In this document: positions 35,795-45,315 of the stretch, piece by piece
Layout of the letters: the number at the start of each line of letters is the position of its first letter
Position numbering within the stretch: position 1 is the stretch's first letter
NCBI GenBank assembly: GCA_027923505.1
Contig: BROI01000013.1
Span: 1 to 64,000, forward strand
Length of the DNA stretch: 64,000 nt
Source of the DNA: Mayamaea pseudoterrestris
Lineage: Eukaryota > Bacillariophyta > Bacillariophyceae > Sellaphorales > Sellaphoraceae
Reading direction: 5' to 3'
Translations under genes and position numbers: made by a program
The notes under the pieces: generated by a model
Database searches by the model: none
Seen by the model: only the letters and a program-made list of their open reading frames with translations
What the model was told of the DNA's origin: nothing

Positions 35795-38296
35795 CTAATG
35801 ATCGCCATTCGGAATAGATCCATTGCTGCCATTAGGAATTCTCCAATCAACAATCAAACGGCTCCACTTGTCGTCCAGAAGTTCTGCGACCTCCTCCTCG
35901 CAGCCCTTCAATCGCTGACGAATGTACTCGGCCAGCCTTGGTGCTAAAGGTAAGCCCACTGAGTCTAAATTCTGTGTTGCATACATGAACGCTTTATCAA
36001 TACATTGGGCCGCAATGTCAATGGCGTGCCTTCTATCCTTCGACCCACCGTCTTCTTCGCCCACCACTCGAGGTTTCCTCGCACCATCACGTGGGGGTGG
36101 GCTTAGCGCAAGGTTGGCTAATATGCGAGCCCCTCCGAAGGCAGAGGCAAACTTAGAAAGCTCAGAATCGCACCACAAAACCACAGACGCAACAGCGCCA
36201 GCAGGGGCAGTTTTTGTCGTATGCGAGTGCAACGACGATCCAGCAATGCTATCTGTGTCAAGATCATGTCCTTTGTCGTCCGAGGAAGCCTTGTACATGG
36301 ATGTACTGCTGTCCATGAACAAATCCAAGAATCCCTCTACGGACAGAGCAAGGCAAGAAAAGAACGACTGGCTCAATTGGGCAGCGTAAATAACCAAATC
36401 AACCGATCCTGCACCCGATATTGGTCGCTCATTGAGCGCCTCCAGTAATAAGAGGGAACGTCTCGCCGCATATTGTTCCGCAGCCGTCTGATTGCGCCCC
36501 ACTTTGACCAAAAGCTGGAGGTACAGTGCATCGTCATCCAGTGCGCAAGGCGAAACGACAGTCACTGTTGCGTTTGGGTCCGTTCGTTCGCGCTTGGATG
36601 CTTGTCGGAGTGCCTCGTTCTTTCTCCGAAGGGTCTCCTCCAAGCGGTTGCCAATACGTCGGGCCATGACGTCCAAAGTGCGTCGCAGTCGATGCAAATC
36701 AAGCACCTGCTGTTGTGATAAGCGATATGGCGTTGGTCGCTCATGTCTATCCACAAGGTCCAAAACTTCCGCCTTGGCTTTGACTTGCAGGTCAATCGCA
36801 TCATTGTATCTGGCTTCTCGCACCAATGCACCAATTTCGTCTGTAACATCATCCAGCCAGTTTGGAATGTCTATCGGAGGAGCATCGTCGACCGTCACCG
36901 TCTCATCCAACGTTTTCTGCGTTGAAGCCTCCCGATTCTTCTCTAGTTCATCAAACACGTCGTCAAACAAGGCATCTGCGAGCTTCGTTTCCTTGTCAGT
37001 GCCGTGGTTGAATAGACTATTATTCTCACTCCCATCGTGTTCATCCAAGACATGTCCGTCAGATACTTGCGTATAGTCAAGTTCGTACGTGGCGAGTGCC
37101 CCCGAGAAATCAATTTCCTTCATTTCTCTAATGGTCTCCACTTGTGTTTCAATAAGCTGTTTAAGCGCTGTAACTTCGCGTCCCATTGTGGTCATTTCTC
37201 CACTTGCTTGTACAAAGTATTCGTATTGCTCTAAAACAGCTCCTTTCAAACTCTTTTTCATTTCAGCCTGTATCTGCTCCATAGCTTGGCACTTGTTGTT
37301 GGTTTCAAAGTCGCCATGTATCTGTAGAAAATTGTCGAGCCACTCCGTTTCTAAAAAGTTGGGTGCGGCAAACTCTGAAATTGCCTGAACAACTTCAATG
37401 TCGTCAGAAGCGTCGTATTGTTGCTGTTGGTGTTGAGTTGTTCGTTGCTGCTTGCTGGACGAGAAAAGAGATTGCTTCTTACTGGATCCGCCTCGCGCCG
37501 ATGCCTTGGCAAGTGACTCTTTGGTGCTCGTTGCACCTTCCTTCTGCAGATCAACACCTGCATCATCCTTCATAGATGTTGTTGCCGATATGGACAACTG
37601 TTGCGCATTATCCTTTATCATTGCCTTGGAAGTACTTTCGTCGACCCTCTTGATATTGTTGTTGCTCGCCGCGGACGCTCGTCCATTAGTACTGGTCGTT
37701 GCGCTCGTACTTGTGAACCCAGCGCGAAGAAGCGTCGGTTTGGAAACACTTGCTCGCTCCCTCAAAGCCTGCGCCCACTTTTCTCGCTGTCCGAGCGACT
37801 GCGTCACTAGAAACACGGGTGGCCTGACTTCCGTGTCTTCATTGGGAGTGTGTAAAACAACCAGTTCGTACCCCGTCCTGGCATCAGTATGCGCATGCTC
37901 CCGAAAGACGCGACGGCCACCGGGAGGAAAAGTCACTTGAACATGTTCCAGTGGTACCGCTCCAACAGGTGGTCCATGAAATGTCGCTCGTCCAGCCGAT
38001 TCGTGGTCGACATCGTCTGGTTCAAAGTAGAAGAGATAGCCGCCTCGCATGCAAAAGTGGTAGATTGGAAATCTGATGGCATCCCCATTCAAAACATCTT
38101 CACCCAGCATAAGAGGACCATCCTGCGGCGGTTCACTGGCTATGTCAAAGTCCATGACGCGTAGAATATCCTCTGGGTCAAAAGTACGAATGTGTCCAGC
38201 CGAGGAAACTTGCGGCTGGTAGCGTCCTGGAAAGGAGGGATCTGGAATTGATGTTACTCGCTCTTCCTCGTAGCGAGGAGTATTTCTAGAGGTCAT
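35795..38296 (-). CDS. Exo84-like exocyst subunit with PH domain
   Basis: Start 38296 (MTSRNTPRYEEERVTSIPDP) is chosen; the frame stays open upstream but the added residues look non-coding. The 833-aa product has a PH-like domain (about 50-200, with MRGGYLFYFEPDD and FLVTQSLGQREKWAQAL). A low-complexity linker follows. The Vps51/Exo84 N-terminal helix region contains NFLETEWLDNFLQIHGDF, and the helical Exo84 C-terminal domain contains NWLDDVTDEIGALVREARY. Exo84 tethers secretory vesicles to the plasma membrane as part of the eight-subunit exocyst. Motif order supports this; overall similarity cannot be measured here. Confidence 0.75.
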   Translation of the reverse strand: MTSRNTPRYEEERVTSIPDPSFPGRYQPQVSSAGHIRTFDPEDILRVMDFDIASEPPQDGPLMLGEDVLNGDAIRFPIYHFCMRGGYLFYFEPDDVDHESAGRATFHGPPVGAVPLEHVQVTFPPGGRRVFREHAHTDARTGYELVVLHTPNEDTEVRPPVFLVTQSLGQREKWAQALRERASVSKPTLLRAGFTSTSATTSTNGRASAASNNNIKRVDESTSKAMIKDNAQQLSISATTSMKDDAGVDLQKEGATSTKESLAKASARGGSSKKQSLFSSSKQQRTTQHQQQQYDASDDIEVVQAISEFAAPNFLETEWLDNFLQIHGDFETNNKCQAMEQIQAEMKKSLKGAVLEQYEYFVQASGEMTTMGREVTALKQLIETQVETIREMKEIDFSGALATYELDYTQVSDGHVLDEHDGSENNSLFNHGTDKETKLADALFDDVFDELEKNREASTQKTLDETVTVDDAPPIDIPNWLDDVTDEIGALVREARYNDAIDLQVKAKAEVLDLVDRHERPTPYRLSQQQVLDLHRLRRTLDVMARRIGNRLEETLRRKNEALRQASKRERTDPNATVTVVSPCALDDDALYLQLLVKVGRNQTAAEQYAARRSLLLLEALNERPISGAGSVDLVIYAAQLSQSFFSCLALSVEGFLDLFMDSSTSMYKASSDDKGHDLDTDSIAGSSLHSHTTKTAPAGAVASVVLWCDSELSKFASAFGGARILANLALSPPPRDGARKPRVVGEEDGGSKDRRHAIDIAAQCIDKAFMYATQNLDSVGLPLAPRLAEYIRQRLKGCEEEVAELLDDKWSRLIVDWRIPNGSNGSIPNGDH

Positions 38297-38686
38297 GCTT
38301 CGTATAATGTATCGTAGTGATGATCTATCGCTCTTCTTTAGTGAGAAAAAGAATGTACAACCCTTGATCGAAAAGAGAAATTGCAGCAGTGCGTTCGTTG
38401 GAAAATGATCATGGTGGTCAAGTTCGTCAGACTGAGTGTCGCAACGTGAATGCAGCGGCCCGCTTGAAACGGACGCGCAGTGGCAGTAACTGACGCACAG
38501 AAATTTGGGAGCGCCGGCCCAGCTTTCGGCCGTCACAAATTCTGCGAGGAATGCTGTCAACGCACGAGACGAGATGCGAGATGGAACAAGTCACTACTAC
38601 TGTCACAGACTTGGTCGCGCAATATCTTCGACAACCCTACCGTCACGCCACTTTAACAAGCAAGTTCTCGGCAATCAAGACATAAA
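38297..38686. other. Divergent intergenic region
   Basis: About 390 bp between the Exo84-like and leucine-rich-repeat gene starts. The open frame on the minus strand is the unlikely N-terminal extension of the Exo84-like gene. No other gene seen. Confidence 0.5.
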
Positions 38687-40153
38687 ATGAGCGTCTGGTT
38701 GTCACAATCCAGTTTGATGGCTCCTGTACCTCCAGCATGGCTTGAATCCATTTGTCAACGACTGACAGAAGATGATCCCTCATTAGTAACAGTCGAACTT
38801 GCCAACCTTCATCGAGTTGATGACAATTTTTCCAAGTTATTCGCAAGGGCCTTCGAACACAACACTAAGTGCACGACGCTCATTCTATCCTTTGCATCTA
38901 TAGTAGATGATGGAGCCTTCGCTTTGGGGTCGGTCCTTTCCAAACATAAACATGTCACAAAACTACAACTGCGAGACTTGCGCAATCATCGGGAAATTGT
39001 TATACTATTAGATAACATGCGTACCAATAATACAATCACGGAACTTTCTTTTCGACACTGCCAGCTATGTCCTCGATCCGCCCAAGCCATTCAGCATTAC
39101 CTTGAATGGAACCCAAACGTACAAGAGGTCCGACTCGTGGACTGCCAGTTGGTACACGATCAACAAGCTTCCATGCAACGATTGTCAATCGGTTTTCAAC
39201 ACTCACCATCTCTGCGAAACATTTACCTTCTAAACATGGAGCTCGAGCCTGTGTCGGCCAATCATATTGCTAGTATGCTCACGAATCCTACCACCACCTT
39301 GAAGGAGCTACATTTGGGCGAAAACAATCTGGCCGATCAAGGGGCCGGCATTCTCTCAGCGGCGGTACTTTCCAATCACTCGCTAAGTTTGTTGGACTTG
39401 CGGTCCAATTCCATTTCCGCGCAAGGGGCACTAACACTTCAAGGCATGGTGGCCCGATCGACAAGCATGCTCTCACTTTGTTTAAATCACAATGACCTTG
39501 GCGCAGCCGGAGCTACCGCTATCGCTCGAGGATTGCAGCAGTCAACCAGTACACTCGTCAAGCTGCAACTAAGTGGCAACGATATTCAATGCGACGGGTG
39601 CAAAGCCATGGCGCATATGCTGCGGCTTAACAAGACTCTTGAAGTATTGGATCTTTCAATGAATGATATTCTGAACGATGGTGCGGCAGCAATTGCTCGA
39701 GCACTCACCAGAAACAAGACGCTCCGATCCATCAACCTTCGACGCAATGACATCTCGGATCAAGGAGCGCTGACCTTTGCCCAGTCACTTGGTTGCATGC
39801 GTGGATTGAAAGAACTAATTTTGAACAAGAATACAATGACGGAGCTTGGCGGAGACGCCTTGCTCGATGCGCTGCAATGTAATACAGAAATCGAGTACTT
39901 GACGGCAACCGACGACTCTCGAGCGGACCGACGTATGGTTCCTTGGTTTCGATTGAACAAGGCGGGTCGACGCATTTTCAAGGACGAAAATGTGCCGAGC
40001 GCCCTTTGGAGCAAGGTGTATAGTAAGGCTGCTAGTGATGCAAATAGTTTATACTTTTTCGTCAAGGCGCGGCCGGAAGCGATGCCAGTGGTAACGACTA
40101 ATAAGAGAAAGAGCCAGCCGGTGGAGGCGCCCGACGATGAGAATGTAAAATAA
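38687..40153 (+). CDS. Leucine-rich repeat (RNI/NLRC3-like) protein
   Basis: The 488-aa protein consists mainly of ribonuclease-inhibitor-type repeats of 28 residues, seen clearly from about 200 to 400: LKELHLGENNLADQGAG, LSLLDLRSNSISAQGAL, LVKLQLSGNDIQCDGCKA, LEVLDLSMNDILNDGAAA and LRSINLRRNDISDQGALT. No NACHT, kinase or membrane part is present. Such proteins are expanded in diatoms and serve as binding scaffolds. The C-terminus after 400 is charged and unlike the repeats. Partner unknown. Confidence 0.88.
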   Translation: MSVWLSQSSLMAPVPPAWLESICQRLTEDDPSLVTVELANLHRVDDNFSKLFARAFEHNTKCTTLILSFASIVDDGAFALGSVLSKHKHVTKLQLRDLRNHREIVILLDNMRTNNTITELSFRHCQLCPRSAQAIQHYLEWNPNVQEVRLVDCQLVHDQQASMQRLSIGFQHSPSLRNIYLLNMELEPVSANHIASMLTNPTTTLKELHLGENNLADQGAGILSAAVLSNHSLSLLDLRSNSISAQGALTLQGMVARSTSMLSLCLNHNDLGAAGATAIARGLQQSTSTLVKLQLSGNDIQCDGCKAMAHMLRLNKTLEVLDLSMNDILNDGAAAIARALTRNKTLRSINLRRNDISDQGALTFAQSLGCMRGLKELILNKNTMTELGGDALLDALQCNTEIEYLTATDDSRADRRMVPWFRLNKAGRRIFKDENVPSALWSKVYSKAASDANSLYFFVKARPEAMPVVTTNKRKSQPVEAPDDENVK

Positions 40154-40335
40154 AGCAGCACAAGTGGTAGTAATCACGTAAAATCTTATGCGGTCAAAGT
40201 TGAACGAGAGAAACCGAAAGATACACATATTGCTAAAATAAGATGCATGTATTAGGTCGATTACTAGCGGGCGATTGGGCTTGAAACTCGATAAATCCTA
40301 CACTTTCGCGCTGTCGCCGGCATATCCACGTTCAA

Positions 40336-41226
40336 TTAATCGTCACGCTTCCAAAACCAATCCACAGCCATGGTTGCTCCAGAAACGAGAAGAACCGGAA
40401 CCACCACCTTGGCGGCCGTCTGGACTTGCTTGACAGTCTTGTTCAATGTCTGCTTCAATCCCTTCTTGTCCAACCACTGCTCAAGATAAAAGGCTCCGTC
40501 CTCACTCGTTATCTCTGTTTCCTTCGTGGCTGGCCCAATAATCTCTTCCTCAATAATGTCGCGAACATGCTCAGCCGTCATCCAAAAAGAATCCTTTAAA
40601 TCCGTAATGTGGTGATAAATTTGGTTCTTGGCTTCAGTCGCACACTCGTTCAACTTGTTCGTCGCCTCGGCTGGGAACTTGGCTTCAAAGAGCTTGTAAA
40701 AGTAGTCTTCATCCTTGTTAGATTCGTGTTCTTGCTGAAGTGTCTCCACCGTCAATCGAAGCTGCTCATTCTCAAGACGAAGAGCAGCCAAGTCATTCTT
40801 AACGAGAACTAGTTGCTGGACGCCGTATAGAACCGCAACGACGAAGATAACGACCCAGCAAAAAAGCATATTTAGCTTCAAGTAGCCAGCAATTCGTCTG
40901 TCTTCGTGTTCTCCGTCAAACTCGTGTAAATTCTGTTCATCATTCGGAGGCGTAAACTGCAACGAGTACACGTGCGTTGGAGCAGAGAAATCCAACGAAA
41001 ACGAGTATTCCTCGCGTCCACAATCGTTTGGGATGACGTTAGGAGGCGTACTAAGACGATCATTACCACCAACGACATCATCCACTACTTCATCCTCTCC
41101 TTCGAGAATCACCGTGCCGCGGCTGTACTCCTGCGACTCATTGACACGCGGCTGACGCTCGCGAAATTCGCTCAAGTTCATCATTTCCTCTTCCTCCTCC
41201 TGCGAAAAGATTGGTCCAGTCAGCAT
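40336..41226 (-). CDS. Coiled-coil membrane protein of unknown function
   Basis: Start 41226 (MLTGPIFSQEEEEEMMNLSEF) is preferred; 41259 is also in frame. The 296-aa protein has an acidic N-terminal half, a membrane segment (LNMLFCWVVIFVVAVLYGV, about 116-134), a coiled coil (LVKNDLAALRLENEQLRLTV) and a second hydrophobic stretch near the C-terminus (VVVPVLLVSGATMAV) before WFWKRDD. No family recognised. Its upstream region carries minisatellite array C, about 300 bp from the start. Confidence 0.65.
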   Translation of the reverse strand: MLTGPIFSQEEEEEMMNLSEFRERQPRVNESQEYSRGTVILEGEDEVVDDVVGGNDRLSTPPNVIPNDCGREEYSFSLDFSAPTHVYSLQFTPPNDEQNLHEFDGEHEDRRIAGYLKLNMLFCWVVIFVVAVLYGVQQLVLVKNDLAALRLENEQLRLTVETLQQEHESNKDEDYFYKLFEAKFPAEATNKLNECATEAKNQIYHHITDLKDSFWMTAEHVRDIIEEEIIGPATKETEITSEDGAFYLEQWLDKKGLKQTLNKTVKQVQTAAKVVVPVLLVSGATMAVDWFWKRDD

Positions 41227-41521
41227 GGCAAGCGATAATATGCTTACAGTAGTCTGCAATGATGGCTACCGAAAAAGACGAAACAAGTTCCTTGCCGCCA
41301 CACAAACACTCGAGCAAGATCCTTGGCTATCAGAGCGTGACAACAACGCTGCACCAGAAATCGGGAGCCGGCAAGCGAAACGAGGGAGCGAAACTCCGCC
41401 CGTTCTCACACACTATACCAAAACCTGATCCTTGTCAGTCGTTCCAGTCATTTGTTGGGCATGTCATACTCGTATCACATACGAAGTCAATGGTGGTGAA
41501 CGAGCTGACAAGTCGGGAAAG

Positions 41522-41935
41522 ATGGTTTTCACTGGCAATCGTTTTGTGTTATTGCCTAATGACGTAATTGACATTGGCACTCGTTTCATACTATTGCCTA
41601 ATGACGTAATTGACACTGGCACTCGTTTCGTACTATTGCCTTATGACGTAATTGACACTGGCACTCGTTTCGTATTATTGCCTTCTGACGTAGTTTTCAC
41701 TGGCACTCGTTTCTTTCTATTGCTTATTGACGAAGTTTTCAAAAAAAGGCTTAATCAGTTATGACGTATTTCTCACTGGCACTCGTTTCGTACTATTGCC
41801 TCGTGACGTTGTTTTCACTGGCACTCGTCTCGTATTATTGCCTCGTGACGTAGTTTTCACTGGCACTCGTTTCGTACTATTGCCTAATGACACAGTTTTC
41901 ACTGGCATTCGTTTCGTACTATTGCCTCAAGATAT
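41522..41935 (+). repeat. 42-bp minisatellite, array C
   Basis: Nine good units plus one broken unit (near 41740, with an A run) of the repeat also found at 10587 and 14979. Core starts fall at about 41529, 41571, 41613, 41655, 41697, 41776, 41818, 41860 and 41902, so the period is 42 bp. Eight TGACG cores are present. The first units share GTAATTGACA at the join and the later ones share GTAGTTTTCA, so two sub-types have each been amplified locally. The open frame through it is a by-product of the period being a multiple of three. Confidence 0.93.
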
Positions 41936-44048
41936 ACTGGTACTTGTACTTTTATTCAAAGGGTGATGTGGATGCCGCGCTACAGACGCCTCGCGGCATG
42001 TTTCTCCACGTCGACTTTTGTATCGTTGACTTGAAAGAGTCAACAATTAAAATACCACGAACACTTTCCCGATCAATAAGCTAGATGTGCATCATCTCCA
42101 GTTTAGATAAAGGAAAGCATGCGCCCTACGACTTGTGATATTTAGCAGGCGGCACGACGGCCCACGGCACGATGCACGACCTCAGAAAGCAGAGCGACCT
42201 GGCCCAATTGGCATCCACGAACCATCGTTAGTCGACGATGGTTTCTTCAGATCGATTGGTAAAGCACGTTATCAGCGCACATCTTGCGAGGCATTGTATA
42301 AATGTAGCGCTCCAGTGGGACGACGATAGATATTTCTCTCTCTCTTCGAAGCTGGGTCGATTGTCAATCGAGCATGAAATGCGCAATGATGAGTCGCTAC
42401 TTTGATTATATTGCAATTCGGAGGGTGCTAGGCAAGTAATAGTTTTCCAAGTGCCAACTGAAGACGTTGCAGCGACAATGCTGAAAAGGCATGCAACAGA
42501 CTCAGCGAAGAAGGATTGGATGGCTATGACGACTTAAACACCTGCGTACCAGTATCAGCGCCAGGCGTTCAAGTCCACGGTAGAAGAAACACTTTAGGGA
42601 CGATGCGTCCAAAGTTTGGCTACGATTTGTTTTCAGGTCGTCCGACAGTTCCAGTTGCGTATGTTGAAAGGTTGATGCGATTGATAGTCAGGATTAGCGT
42701 TGAGTACGTCACGGTCTTGGATGCTGGAGCGGATGCTGGTCATTAGCTCGGAGAGCCCATACTGTAAATACAGGCAAGAAATAATCGACGTAGGCAACCG
42801 TCCAAGTATTATCATGGCATTTGCTTGCAAAAACGAATGCGAGCGACGAACTCAACGCTCGGATATTTTTGCCTGCTTTCATTTAATCCATGTACATACT
42901 CCTACATACGTCGTAGATGGTTTGAAATCCATTAGTTATCAGTAGTTGCAATCATTGCCTGTACAGATCTACCCAAGCGCCGCCTTCTAAAGCGTAAGCA
43001 CCACACCACCTGCATGTGCAGCACGCGTTGCCGTCATCCGGGGAGCTGTTGCGAGTTTGAAAGCAAGCTGCAATCAGGAAAATCAGCTACTGCACCTTTT
43101 ATGTTGCCAACGATCGAAAAACAACACATGCGACGTTGGACCGTTAGACAACATTCCTCTATTCGCTGATCTCGGCTGGCGGAGGCTGCAACTAAGGTTG
43201 ACGAAACAACAATTCTAAGTTAGACCAAACGACAGATGCGAGTTAAAGCCAAAGGTTTCGTTAATGACGAGAAATACTGTAGCACCGGACCATAAAATAG
43301 TTCAGAAAAGGGTCGACGAGGAAGCATGTCGTGACAGCCAATTACTGTCCGTGAGCAAAGACCATACTCCTATATAGCGGTAGAAAATCAAGTAAAGCAT
43401 ACCATTGTAAAACTATGAATTCGAAGCATTGATGGTTGGCGACAACTGTGACCAAAAAATGTCAGTTATGTCAATGCCACTAAATGGTACTAATGGTAAG
43501 AATTTGTAGAAGCTACACATAACAAGCAAAGCTTTGCCTCGACGTTAAAGCCACAGCCAACAAAATGTAAAGAAAGCAGACGCGCGATCGCAACACCGGA
43601 GACGTCAACCTTCGGTTCGAAATTGTCTCGCAAAGCGGCCGGACGCCATATAGGACTCCTGAACGTCGAGATATTGCTTGCGAGTCGAAAAGACTAGCTC
43701 TGGCGGTCTATCGTTCATTCCTGCGCTAACTAATGATAAGGGTCGTCGAAACATCGACCATGCACGGCAAGAAGTGTCAAGCATAAAGCCCCTGCCAGCG
43801 CAGCTACTCTGCGTTGCGCCACTCCATCGCCCGAGCTTCTCCTTGCTGCCAATTGCTTTGTTCATTCATTGTAAATTGTAAGACGTAAACCTGTCTACCA
43901 GCAGCAACCATGCTAATCCTCGATCCTCGTCTTATTATTATCACCGACCAAACTTGCTCACAGCAAACCGACTGCAGAATAATACCGTAGGCAAGGCATG
44001 CACATGGCACATCGCATTTCCATTGCTCATTGTGATGGTCGTCGATCA
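41936..44048. other. Gene-free region between array C and gypsy element
   Basis: About 2.1 kb in which I can support no gene, RNA or repeat. Open frames are all under 90 codons and without motif. It is the longest empty stretch of the window and adjoins the retroelement nest, so it may be decayed transposon or promoter DNA of the gene at 56248 before the insertion. Confidence 0.5.
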
Positions 44049-44053
44049 CAGTC
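44049..44053. repeat. Target-site duplication CAGTC, left
   Basis: CAGTC directly before the left gypsy LTR equals CAGTC at 56012-56016 directly after the right LTR. A 5-bp duplication is normal for Ty3/gypsy integration and fixes the element ends. Confidence 0.9.
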
Positions 44054-44279
44054 TGAAGTACCTATCGTAGGATGATATGTAAATGGAAATTATGGTGGTA
44101 TTTTAAAGACTGCAATTGAAGATTGCCTCCATGGCGAGCCATCGCTCTTTTACTGGCGAGGATCGCAGATGTCGCAACAGGATCGCCCATCTTCGCTAAT
44201 ACCCGACGGGCGTGTCCGTTGACTGTCCGGCTCGCCGTTGAGGCTGGGCCGGTGCATGTGAATCGTGTCAGATAGCACA
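44054..44279 (-). repeat. 3' LTR of gypsy element
   Basis: 226 bp, TGAAG...GCACA as read on the plus strand. It matches 55786-56011 with no difference that I can see. Confidence 0.93.
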
Positions 44280-44424
44280 CTCTCCCACACTAAGAGCGAC
44301 CATGAGGGTAGCTGGGGTAAAATGTCTTCCTTCTTGTTTGTAAAGTGGCAGCGGCCTTCCTGTCGCACAGGGTGCCGTAATTTAGCTCGATCTTGATGAA
44401 TCGAACAAGGGAGCTGCGCAAACC

Positions 44425-44849
44425 TTAAGCGTCTTGCCGATACGGCTTGATACGCCGAATATTAACTCGGTCAGTCACCATAGGCGAGAGGCGAATGGTA
44501 ACCGTTCCATTAACGTGGACTTGTTCAATTGAATAAGGACCGATCCATCGTTCTTCGAGCTTGTTAGGGTCGTATACCTTCTTGAGGATCTGCTCGTCAA
44601 CTTTAAAGTCATGAGTCAGTCTCGAACGGTTCGCTTGGAGCAAACGTTCATTGACAATCGCTTCTCGTTTAACAGAGATAGCTAGAATGTCGGCAACAAG
44701 CGGTATATCCAGAAACATGTCGCGTTGAAAGACGACGGCGCCGGGAGAAAGGTTATCAAGAGCTCCACTTGATACAACTCGTGTTGCATGCATTGCTGTC
44801 GCGAGGCATTGATCGATTATATCGTCAGCTTCCATCAAATCCTCGGGCG
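44425..44849 (-). pseudogene. Gypsy integrase, C-terminal part
   Basis: The piece downstream of the copia insertion contains the end of integrase: PPEDLMEADDIIDQCLATAM, then ERWIGPYSIEQVHVNGTVTI, the C-terminal SH3-like domain. Removing the 6587 bp of copia element plus one duplication joins it in frame with the piece at 51437-52127. Before the insertion the two were one reading frame. Confidence 0.85.
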
Positions 44850-44853
44850 GATG
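44850..44853. repeat. Target-site duplication GATG of copia element 2
   Basis: GATG before the left LTR matches GATG at 51437-51440 after the right LTR. A 5-bp duplication with one mismatch (GGATG/AGATG) is an alternative if the LTR ends one base earlier. Confidence 0.75.
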
Positions 44854-45166
44854 TTGCAGGATGCGAACGAAAACAGCGAAAATCGGGCAAGTCACACCGA
44901 ATGTCCGATAGGGTGACACAGCGGCACTCGCGGCTCACCACAGCCTCACGATCGCGTGATGCGTGGCAGCGACGGCTTCGAAGCGATTCAACGAGTATAT
45001 TGCTGAAACTAGTGCGATGTAGAGTAGAAACAAGCAGACTTACTAAGCTTGAAGAGTTAAGAAAGCGATTTATTCGTCTCTCGTATTGTAGCAACTGCAA
45101 GCTTGGATTGGCCATCCAAGGACAGCTACAAGCGAAAGGTGCAACGATTTGATTTACAAGTTACAA
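44854..45166 (+). repeat. 5' LTR of copia element 2
   Basis: 313 bp beginning TTGCAGGATG and ending TTACAA. It equals 51124-51436 by eye. Confidence 0.93.
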
Positions 45167-45315
45167 GATTAACACTGTCTTGAGACTCATTGCCTCGGCA
45201 TAGAGACTTTATCGACGAAGAGTACTATTGATTTACGAAGTAACGTGGACGCACGTTGGTTCTTGGCCCGGAAAGTTCCGCAGGTGATAGCAAGAACATT
45301 GTCACGACGACAACG

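Noticed and set aside
41432-41966. Repetitive open frames through array C
   Set aside because: Same cause as in array B; not a protein gene.
43600-43640. TTCGGTTCGAAATTG as a tRNA T arm
   Set aside because: No pairing T stem, anticodon arm or acceptor arm could be formed around it.
44825-45115. 96-codon minus-strand frame covering the copia 5' LTR, repeated at 51071-51385
   Set aside because: It is simply the LTR read backwards; the duplication reflects the LTR pair.
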